From Nosema muscidifuracis (taxonomy: Eukaryota; Microsporidia; Nosematidae), in contig JAIOKI010000022.1 of the NCBI GenBank assembly GCA_028335825.1, forward strand, positions 248,001 through 312,000: DNA of 64,000 nt, in the 5' to 3' direction. Position 1 is the first letter of the stretch. Every line of letters begins with the position of its first letter. Positions 56,516 through 64,000 of the stretch are shown here, in pieces. Made by a program: the position numbers and the translations under genes. The notes below the pieces were generated by a model. It was not told where the DNA came from. It saw only the letters and a program-made list of their open reading frames with translations, and made no database searches.

Positions 56516-56707
56516 TTATATAGTCTCTTTTTTAATATCATCATTAATTATTATATAAAAGTCCTTGTAAAACTCTTCACTATCACTATCTACCAAATCA
56601 AGTTCAATAATATCTTTGTCTTCTACTACATACCCATACTCGATTTCTTCACATTTTGTAGTGTTAGTAATCTCTCTAAGACATTTTCTTTTCTTTTTGT
56701 CTTTCAT
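56516..56707 (-). CDS. Possible small charged protein (63 aa)
   Basis: Unrecognised. A basic start (MKDKKKRKC) leads to an acidic body, a composition expected of a real protein rather than of random AT-rich DNA. The ATG is preceded by GGG (plus CCC 56713-56715), as in the ABC transporter gene. It is divergent from the Edc3-like gene with 172 bases between starts. A plus-strand frame over the same bases is Ile/Phe-rich and looks like its shadow. Confidence 0.5.
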   Translation of the reverse strand: MKDKKKRKCLREITNTTKCEEIEYGYVVEDKDIIELDLVDSDSEEFYKDFYIIINDDIKKETI

Positions 56708-56715
56708 AAAAACCC

Positions 56716-56879
56716 TTAATTTTTATATTTTATTTAGTTTGTTACCCTCTAATGGAAACCCCTTGAATTATTTTAAAATTTAATTTTTATATTTTAAATA
56801 GTTTGTTACCCTCTAATGGAAACCCCTTGAATTATTTTAAAATTTAATTTTTATATTTTAAATAGTTTGTTACCCTCTA
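56716..56879 (+). repeat. 64-base repeated leader with decoy starts
   Basis: About 2.5 copies of a 64-base unit, each with TTTGTTACCCTCTAATGGAAA. The start codons fall at 56752, 56816 and 56880. The first two open only ATG-GAA-ACC-CCT-TGA; the third opens the Edc3-like gene. Promoter, C-run and start codon are therefore all duplicated. Confidence 0.9.
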
Positions 56880-57884
56880 ATGGAAAGATATTTAGGATAC
56901 AAAATAATATTCAAATTAAATAATAAAAATGTACGTGGTATTCTTCATAAATGGGATGATATTAATGAACAAGTAGAGGTTTTTGAGGATGATAGAATTA
57001 CTTTACTTGATATTAATGATATAAATGATTTAGATATTATTGAAGAAGATGATATCAATGATAATATTGAAGAAAATATTGAAGAAAGTATTAATGTAAG
57101 TATAAATGATAATAATTTTGAAGAAAATATTAATGATAATATAAATGTAAGTATAGAAGAAAATATCAATAATAATATAAATGACAATCTTAATGAAGAA
57201 AATATTAATGAAAATATAAATGATAATGACAATATTAATCAAAATATAAATAACAATATTAATAATATTGTAGATGACAATATAGAATGTCAAGAAATTG
57301 AATCAAAAATCAATCAAAATGATAATTTTTTTTCTTACATTTCTTCACATGAATATGAAAATCTTCTCAATGATTGTTTTTCTATATATGGTCCTTCCAA
57401 GGAAGAATTTTTTACTTGTGTATCAATTCATGTATCAAAAATTCTTAAAGAAAAATATTCAAGACCTTTTTCTTTAAAAATATCTTTAGGATCTAACAAT
57501 ATATATAACTGTATAGGATACATTATAGGAAGAATGTTATCTGTAAAAGGAAATAAAGTTTATATAGAAGAAGGTTTAATTAATAATATAGATATATTAA
57601 AATATAAATATTTGTATATGAATAGTACTGAAAATAAATATATAGATAAAGTAGATATTCATATTAATTTAGGAGAAGGGTTTTGTGATAGTGAATATAC
57701 AGTATATTTTAATAAGTCTGGTGATTCATCTTCCATTTGTATTATGATGGGATGTTTGGTGGATGATTGTCATATAAAAGGAGAAGGTTATTTGATAGAT
57801 GTAAATATTAGTGAATATTTGTATAAGAAATATAGAATTAAGAGATTGTTTAATACATCAAATATTATTAAATTAAATAGATGA
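56880..57884 (+). CDS. EDC3: Edc3-like mRNA decapping factor
   Basis: Edc3 scaffolds the mRNA decapping complex in P-bodies with an LSm domain, a linker and a YjeF-N domain. In 334 residues: an LSm-like start (LGYKIIFKLNNKNVRGILHK, ending near NDLDII at residue 54); an Asn/Asp/Glu/Ile-rich linker (about 56-148); and a YjeF-N-like domain with a Rossmann-type string SLGSNNIYNCIGYIIGRMLS (202-221) and a C-terminal GEGYLIDVNISEYLYKKY that parallels the end of animal EDC3. The linker lacks a clear FDF motif and is largely low complexity. CCC lies at 56873-56875. Shared upstream region with a divergent small gene. Assignment rests on order and pattern, not on a search. Confidence 0.7.
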   Translation: MERYLGYKIIFKLNNKNVRGILHKWDDINEQVEVFEDDRITLLDINDINDLDIIEEDDINDNIEENIEESINVSINDNNFEENINDNINVSIEENINNNINDNLNEENINENINDNDNINQNINNNINNIVDDNIECQEIESKINQNDNFFSYISSHEYENLLNDCFSIYGPSKEEFFTCVSIHVSKILKEKYSRPFSLKISLGSNNIYNCIGYIIGRMLSVKGNKVYIEEGLINNIDILKYKYLYMNSTENKYIDKVDIHINLGEGFCDSEYTVYFNKSGDSSSICIMMGCLVDDCHIKGEGYLIDVNISEYLYKKYRIKRLFNTSNIIKLNR

Positions 57885-58351
57885 AGAAATAAAAGTAGAT
57901 TGATTATTAATTTTCACTTGTCATCGGAGTATATAAATGGATTTATTGAATTTTTTATTTTTAATGTTAATTTTCACTTTTCATCGGAGTATATAAATGG
58001 ATTTATTGAATTTTTGATTTTTCGTTATTTAATTTATTTTAATTTTATTTGAATTCTATCATTGTTTCAAGAAACTGTCTTATTTTTATAGAATGATATA
58101 ATCTGGTTCTTCTTATATATTCGAATCAATGATTTAATACATGAATTTTAAATTTATACTATAACTTGAGATAATAAAGATTTTTATAATATTATCTTCC
58201 TAATATCCTTTATTAGATTTGTTATAATAAAAAATATTTCATTTATCTTTTTCAATATTTTATTAATTCTACCTAAAATTAAAAATATTTTCTCAGTAGC
58301 ATAATAAGAATAATAATTAAGTATATTAAAATATATTCAGATATAAAAAGT
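57885..58351. repeat. Spacer with 60-base direct repeat
   Basis: Two near-identical 60-base units, with TCATCGGAGTATATAAATGG at 57921 and 57981, follow the Edc3-like stop. No gene. The rest is AT-rich. Confidence 0.8.
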
Positions 58352-60202
58352 TTATTTATTTTCTTCATATTCTTTTATTATGTTGGGAATGCTTTCTTCT
58401 ATCATTCTGTTATAAACGTTAACAAGATTTATATTCTTATACATTTTATCATAATATTCTTTAATAATCTTTACTAAATCTTTTCTTTCTTCATTAATTA
58501 AATCATCATTTCTTTTTCTATTAATAAAATATTCTTCATTAATTAAATCATTATTTCTTTCTCTATTAATAGAATATTCTTTATTAATTAAATCATCTTT
58601 TCTTTCTTCAATAATTAAATCATCATTTCTTTCTTTATTAATAGAATATTCATAATTGATCATTTGAATATCTCTAAAGAATTCAAAATTTTCATTATTC
58701 ATCCACATATCATTTATTTCTTTATAAATTACCATAATAAGTAATTTATTATACTTATGTTCATAAAGTTTATTTTTAATTTTAATTATAAGACTATCAT
58801 CGAAATATTCTGATTTAACTAACTCACATATGTAAAGTATCATAGTAAAAAGAATATTTAGCTCTGATTTTCTATTTAGTAAATTTGATATAGCTTTATC
58901 TAATAAAGAAGATCCTTTGAGTATTTCTAATATATAATGTTTAGTAGATAAATTATCTTCGTTAATTTTTTTTAAATTAAAAATTAATTTATCAAAATCT
59001 GATTTAGAAATTAACTTGTTATAAGATATTTTATCATTTGAAGTTATGATGTAATTATTCATTCCTATGACGTCATTAACTTGATACATTACTAATGAGT
59101 TAATTGGATCATAACATTTTCCTATTGTATCCCATTTATCTCTACAAAAGAAATATAAAATATCTTTTTCTTTTATAGAATAATATTCTAAAATATTTTT
59201 CTTAAATATACTTTCTTTATTGTACCATATAGCATATTTATCTCTTAGATATAATTGTAAAGGAATATTTGTATATTTAATTAAAAAATCTTTATAATAA
59301 TTATTTTCATGTATCTTATTAGTAATATTATTATTATTATCTTTATTAGTTGTATTAACTTTATTATCTTTATTAGTTGCATTATCTTCATTCCTATTAT
59401 CTTTATTAGTTGTATTATCTTCATTCTTATTAGTAATATTATTCCTATTAGTAGTATTCCTATTAGTAATATTCTTATTATTATTAGTATTACCTTTATT
59501 AGAAGTATTATAAAAATCGTTATTACATTTTTTATCCTTATTAATATCATCATATAAATCTTTGTATAAATGATTAATTTCATTCATAACACAATCTAAA
59601 ATAATTTTTGGATCTATTTCATCATATCTTATTATATAAATAGATCTATTGGACATCCTTAATATTTTATTTTTAGTAGTACTAGCACACCTAGTTTTTA
59701 ATTTGATAAGTAAACTAGTACAATCTATAGAATATATTCTATCTATACATTGTCTATCAAAATATCTAATATCATTAGGTGTAAGATCAAAATATCTATT
59801 ATAACTAAAAAATTTTATACACATATTTGAATGAAGTTTAGACTGAATAAAATTTTTAAGTTTATTCTCGAATACTGTACATATATCAAGTTCCTGATCT
59901 ATAAAAACATATCGAACGGAATCTTCATAAGAATTTGATAATACAATATCAGAAATCTTTTCTATAATATCTAAAGAATCGTTTACAAGGAATGTCTTAG
60001 AATTCTGTGAAGATGATTTCTTGGATATTATTGTTATACGATTTGAAGAAAGATGTATATGAAAATATAAAACTGGAAATAGATCTATTTTAAAATAATC
60101 ATTTGTTATTGTTTTTTTCTTAATGATTGATATTAAGTGATTATATAGTTTTGGTCTATTAATATTTTCCTGTTTTATAAGTTTAGTAGAAAGAGAATTC
60201 AT
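58352..60202 (-). CDS. Unrecognised family protein A (616 aa)
   Basis: Paralogue of the gene at 61283. Shared blocks in order: KLYNHLISII (18-27), YFFCRDKWD (350-358), DPINSL (365-370), ILKGSSLLDKAI (427-438), HKYNKLLIMVIYKEINDMW (482-500) and FEFFRDIQ (507-514). It differs in three ways: no signal peptide (MNSLSTKLIKQENINRP instead), a 70-residue Asn/Thr/Lys repeat insertion (about 230-300), and a C-terminal RNDDLINEE repeat (about 520-585). CCCC precedes the start (plus 60209-60212). Function unknown; the R-D-x-W and GSS motifs are not ones I can tie to an enzyme. Confidence 0.83.
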   Translation of the reverse strand: MNSLSTKLIKQENINRPKLYNHLISIIKKKTITNDYFKIDLFPVLYFHIHLSSNRITIISKKSSSQNSKTFLVNDSLDIIEKISDIVLSNSYEDSVRYVFIDQELDICTVFENKLKNFIQSKLHSNMCIKFFSYNRYFDLTPNDIRYFDRQCIDRIYSIDCTSLLIKLKTRCASTTKNKILRMSNRSIYIIRYDEIDPKIILDCVMNEINHLYKDLYDDINKDKKCNNDFYNTSNKGNTNNNKNITNRNTTNRNNITNKNEDNTTNKDNRNEDNATNKDNKVNTTNKDNNNNITNKIHENNYYKDFLIKYTNIPLQLYLRDKYAIWYNKESIFKKNILEYYSIKEKDILYFFCRDKWDTIGKCYDPINSLVMYQVNDVIGMNNYIITSNDKISYNKLISKSDFDKLIFNLKKINEDNLSTKHYILEILKGSSLLDKAISNLLNRKSELNILFTMILYICELVKSEYFDDSLIIKIKNKLYEHKYNKLLIMVIYKEINDMWMNNENFEFFRDIQMINYEYSINKERNDDLIIEERKDDLINKEYSINRERNNDLINEEYFINRKRNDDLINEERKDLVKIIKEYYDKMYKNINLVNVYNRMIEESIPNIIKEYEENK

Positions 60203-61282
60203 TAAAAAGGGGTGGGGAAATTTGGTGGTTAAAGGATTAAATATTTTTTTTTAAAAAAATTTGAAAGTTAAATTAATATTGTCATCGACATGAATACTCG
60301 AGATTAGCAATACTAATGATGTAATCTCATTTATAAATATGTTATAGATATATTGTTATACAGATTACTAAATTATAAGAAGATAAAAGGAATATATCTT
60401 GATAAGATGTATGGTAAATTTGAGAAGTACTAAATGAATTTAATTAATTTAATTCTATTGAAAAGATTTAGATGATTTAATTCATATATCTTATCATTTA
60501 TATTCTGTTAAATTAACTTTATAAAAGTTTTACTAAATCTTCTTTATATTTAACTGTCGAATCCACAAACTTAGATTTACGATATATAAATCATTTACTA
60601 ATTATTGTAAAATAAAAGATTTTGAAAAAATATTATAATATTTCGAAATTTGATGAATTGATAATTTGTATTAGAATTTGTTTGTTTGAATAAACAAAGT
60701 ATAATATTGAGAATTAATACCCCCATTAAAGATAAAATATTTGAACAAAACTGTATTAAAAATTTTATTTCTAATAATTCTAATTATAAAAACTTTGTAA
60801 TTAAACGAATAATTTAATTACATTTTATGATTTATAAATAGATTATGGTAATTATTTAAATATTTATGGGTATGGTTAAAATGGATATCAAAAAGTGAAT
60901 TTTTTTGTTTCATGTTCTTTATTTGCTTATTTTCTTCGTTTTTGAATTTAATCTAATTTCTCAGTGTAAATTATGTTTAATTGAAAATACAGAGATTTAA
61001 AGTTATTTATTACAAATTTAATTAAGAACTAAATTTTATTAATAAATTTAATTAGAATTAAATATTTATAATTAATAACTAAATATTACAAATTAAAAAC
61101 AATATTTTTTAAATTAATAACTAAATAATTTGATAGGAACTAAATATTACAAATTAAAAACAATATTTTTTAAATTAATAACTAAATAATTTGATAGGAA
61201 CTAAATATTACAAAATAAAAACAATATTCTTAAAATTAAGAACTAAATGTTACAAATTAAGAACAATATTTTATCAATAAAT
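60203..61282. repeat. Spacer with 61-base tandem repeat
   Basis: No gene. From about 61078 to 61275 about three copies of a 61-base unit with AACTAAATATTACAAATTAA. A CCCCC at about 60720-60724 is followed by ATT rather than ATG and a 30-codon open run. Confidence 0.75.
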
Positions 61283-62839
61283 TTAATGAAAATTCTTTAA
61301 CTTGAAATCTTCAACTACTTTAGGAATAATTTTTTCAATATACGAATCAAATATTTTAAACAAATCAAACATTTCATTATATTTTAAAATATATTTTATA
61401 ATAGAATCACTCAAATCAATTTCCTCATCAAGAAGTTGATTATTTCTTATATTTTTAAGTACATCTCTAGTATCCCTAAAAAATAAAAAGTCATTCTCTG
61501 TTCCATCTGATAAATTAAATTCTTTCCACATATTATTAACTTCAATATAGATAATCAATCTTAATAATTTACCATACCTATGACTATAAATAACATTTTT
61601 TTCTTGTAGTTTACCAAGAATTTCTGATTCAAAATTACAATCAGAAGATATTTTAAATTTCTCCATTTCTTCTTTATTTAATACTTCACATAAGTATAAA
61701 GCTTGTATAAATATTATATATAATGCTTTAGATCTATTTATAATATTATATAAAGCCTTGTTCAGTATAGAAGATCCTTTAAGAATATATATAATATAAT
61801 CTACTACAAAGAAATTTATATCTATACTCTTTTCACAAAATATTAATATATTTTCAAGATCTTTCTTTGTAGAAAAAACTTCTCCTTCTTTTTTTCTTGA
61901 AGATATTTTTATACCATTTATACTAAAAGAATCTTTCATATAATTTATTAAAAGAGTATTTATAGGATCAGTTAAAAAAGATGAGCTCATTTCGTTAGAT
62001 TTCATATCCCAAGTATCTCTTGAAAAATAAAATATTGGATTTAAAAATGAATTCCTATTTTTAAATATCTGTATTTTAAAAAGTTCATACGGAAAGTATA
62101 AATTTGTTGTTATTTTCGAGTTCGAATATAAATTACGTAATAACGGTATATCAAGATAATTTTTTAGATATTCTTTTCTTTCAAAATTTTTTACATTAGA
62201 ACATTTAAAATACTCATTGATTATTTCATTAATTACTATATAATTTCCTAATAAATCAGAATCTATTTCAAATACATAAATATTATCTTCTACTAGTATA
62301 TTTAGAAATATACCTGTGGAAAGAATAGAAAATCTTTCTTTTCTGTCGAATTTGTTCTTAAAAAGAGGAAGTATTGTAAAAACTTTATCAGATATTGCTG
62401 TATGGTTCATAGTAAATACATCATTATGAACAAGATCTGTCATATCTTCAAGATCAGCACAACCAGTCCAAAATGAGTTTAAAAGATATTTTATAAATTC
62501 AATTTGGCACCCGTTTTTATGATCTATAAAAATGATTCCTTTGCCGTTAAAAACTAAAGATAGTACATTTATAAGGTGTTGATTGTATTTATTAGGAAAT
62601 AAATCATTCTCATCGATATATACAAATTTCTCAACAGTTTTTACAAATTTATCATATTTTTTAATATGAATCCATGATTTACCAAATACAATTGAATGAC
62701 ATGAAGTATTTTTTGATTTATCCATCATAAAATAATCTTTGTTCTCGTATTTCTCTGAAATAATGTCAAGAAGATGATTTTTTAACTTATCAGTTGATAA
62801 TATCCTAATAAATAAGACGAAGATAGTGTATAATTTCAT
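61283..62839 (-). CDS. Unrecognised family protein B, with signal peptide (518 aa)
   Basis: Paralogue of the upstream-numbered gene at 58352. Signal peptide MKLYTIFVLFIRILS, then KLKNHLLDIISEKYENKDYF, YFSRDTWD (271-278), DPINTL (291-296), ILKGSSILNKAL (352-363), RYGKLLRLIIYIEVNNMW (421-438) and FFRDTRD (453-459). No low-complexity insert. CCC upstream (plus 62848-62850). The pair shows one family with a secreted and an apparently non-secreted member. Function unknown. Confidence 0.85.
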   Translation of the reverse strand: MKLYTIFVLFIRILSTDKLKNHLLDIISEKYENKDYFMMDKSKNTSCHSIVFGKSWIHIKKYDKFVKTVEKFVYIDENDLFPNKYNQHLINVLSLVFNGKGIIFIDHKNGCQIEFIKYLLNSFWTGCADLEDMTDLVHNDVFTMNHTAISDKVFTILPLFKNKFDRKERFSILSTGIFLNILVEDNIYVFEIDSDLLGNYIVINEIINEYFKCSNVKNFERKEYLKNYLDIPLLRNLYSNSKITTNLYFPYELFKIQIFKNRNSFLNPIFYFSRDTWDMKSNEMSSSFLTDPINTLLINYMKDSFSINGIKISSRKKEGEVFSTKKDLENILIFCEKSIDINFFVVDYIIYILKGSSILNKALYNIINRSKALYIIFIQALYLCEVLNKEEMEKFKISSDCNFESEILGKLQEKNVIYSHRYGKLLRLIIYIEVNNMWKEFNLSDGTENDFLFFRDTRDVLKNIRNNQLLDEEIDLSDSIIKYILKYNEMFDLFKIFDSYIEKIIPKVVEDFKLKNFH

Positions 62840-63302
62840 AATACTTAGGGAGAGAAATATATTTATGGAAAAATAAATTAAAATTAATATAATTTATTAA
62901 AAATTATTTAATAAAGCAGATTTAATTAACATTAATTTATAGTTTGAAATTGTTATTAAAAATAGTGCAAAGAAATATATTTAATAAATTATATTAATAT
63001 TTAATATTTTAAAATAGCGAGAAGAAAATATGTAATATTTTAAAAATATATATTTAATAAGTTTTTTGAAAAATACCGAGAAGAAAATATTTAATATTTT
63101 ATAAAATATATATTTAATAAATTATAAAAATACTTTTTATTGAAAATAACGCAAAGAAAAAAATTTAATGCTTAAAAATATATTTTATTGAAAAATAGCG
63201 GGATAAAAACATTTTATATTATAAAAAATTTATTTTATAAATGGTACTTAATAATTTTTTTTAGTACTCCTTTAAATTAAGAAAAAATTTTAATAAAATT
63301 AT
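62840..63302. repeat. Spacer with degenerate repeats
   Basis: No gene. Between about 62955 and 63200 a roughly 60-80 base unit with AATAGCGAGAAGAAAATAT-like cores recurs three to five times with drift. It lies downstream of the SAM synthetase stop and upstream of family protein B. Confidence 0.6.
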
Positions 63303-64000
63303 TTATTTTTTAAAAATCTTTGACTTTTCCCAATTGTATTCTTTCTTACCGAAATGACCATACTTTGCTGTATTTTTGTATAAAGGCTTGTATAACTCAA
63401 GATCTTTGACTATATCTCCAAGTCTTAAACTCCAATTCTTATTAATAATCTGTAAAATTTCTTCATTAGAATATTCTGATGTATTGTAAGTGTCTACAAA
63501 TATAGAAAGTGGTTCAGGAATTCCTATAGCATAACTTACTTGTACCAAACATCTTTTACAAATATTATTATCAACTAAAGATTTAGCTATCCATCTACAA
63601 GCATATGCCCCACTTCTATCTACTTTAGACCAGTCTTTACCACTGAAAGCACCTCCACCATGTGCACCCCATCCACCATAAGTATCTACGATAATCTTTC
63701 TACCAGTTAATCCAGAATCACCTTCTGGTCCACCTATTACGAATTTGTTAGAAGGATTTATATGAAAGACAGTACGATCGTCAAGCATTTCTTCTGGAAT
63801 TACAGATGAAATGACGTTTTCTTTTATATAAGCACGTAATGTATCAACATTAATATCTTCAGTATGTTGTGTACTGACTACGATTGTATGTATTCTTTTT
63901 GGTTGTAATGAGTTATCAGCTCTAATTTCGTATTCAACAGTTACTTGTGTTTTACAATCTGGTCTAAGAAAATTAGCTGAACCACTCTTCCTTAAATATT
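63303..64000 (-). CDS. S-adenosylmethionine synthetase, C-terminal part
   Basis: Makes S-adenosylmethionine from methionine and ATP for methylation reactions. The frame stays open from the window edge, so the gene is cut at its 5' end; at least 232 residues are here. Seen: a TQVTVEYE string, HTIVVSTQH, the GGPEGDSGLTGRKIIVDTYGG block, the P-loop-like GGGAFSGKD, KVDRS, and a normal C-terminal ending with YGHFG. The usual DGKTQ of the family reads DCKTQ (TGT codon). The in-frame ATG at 63788 is internal, not a start. Conserved, single-copy type of gene; cytosolic tetramer in other organisms. Confidence 0.96.
   Translation of the reverse strand, partial: YLRKSGSANFLRPDCKTQVTVEYEIRADNSLQPKRIHTIVVSTQHTEDINVDTLRAYIKENVISSVIPEEMLDDRTVFHINPSNKFVIGGPEGDSGLTGRKIIVDTYGGWGAHGGGAFSGKDWSKVDRSGAYACRWIAKSLVDNNICKRCLVQVSYAIGIPEPLSIFVDTYNTSEYSNEEILQIINKNWSLRLGDIVKDLELYKPLYKNTAKYGHFGKKEYNWEKSKIFKK

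Noticed and set aside
56438-56719. 93-codon plus-strand frame rich in Ile/Phe/Leu
   Set aside because: Overlaps the charged minus-strand 63-residue frame, has no C-run and looks like its antisense shadow.
60720-60820. CCCCC followed by ATT and a 30-codon open run
   Set aside because: No ATG and too short; kept only as a possible lost gene start.
63303-63788. Short 161-residue SAM synthetase starting at an internal Met
   Set aside because: The frame remains open upstream to the window edge with conserved family sequence, so the gene is simply cut by the window.

Overview
The window is about 80% A+T or more, has no visible introns, and most of its genes carry a short run of C (CCC to CCCCC) directly before the start codon. 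That start signature, very short proteins, AT-rich coding sequence and families confined to one lineage point to a microsporidian with a relatively large, repeat-rich genome. I cannot name the species. No rRNA, tRNA or CRISPR array was recognised.

Layout. (1) 2.3-13.5 kb, + strand: four diverged copies of a membrane protein with two cysteine modules of almost fixed spacing, a variable low-complexity stretch and a C-terminal pair of membrane helices. The third copy is cut by one in-frame stop. A Lys/Asn repeat protein lies among them. (2) 14.4-17.4 kb: a ubiquitin-like E2 enzyme, a convergent RING-H2 protein and a homeodomain protein. (3) 18.1-39.4 kb, + strand: twelve consecutive genes for small proteins that start with a hydrophobic leader. 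Seven of them (26.7-39.4 kb) look like one diverged superfamily. Six of the twelve share a leader ending in I/V-K-x-S/T, with the Lys at residue 12 in five. (4) 41.5-49.6 kb, - strand: a secreted leucine-rich-repeat gene interrupted by one in-frame stop, then three single-pass membrane proteins. (5) 50.7-64 kb: conserved cell genes (ABCG half transporter, RecQ helicase, an Edc3-like decapping factor, S-adenosylmethionine synthetase cut by the window edge) and two paralogues of an unrecognised family.

Most genes between 18 and 50 kb appear to be exported or membrane-bound, so this reads as an expanded, fast-diverging secretome or surface-protein region beside a conserved block. The long spacers are AT-rich and hold many 30-100 bp tandem repeats, one clear MITE-like inverted-repeat element and a few decayed coding patches. 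Functional statements about the lineage-specific families are inference. The Edc3, E2, RING, homeodomain, ABC, RecQ and MAT calls rest on motifs visible in the sequence.
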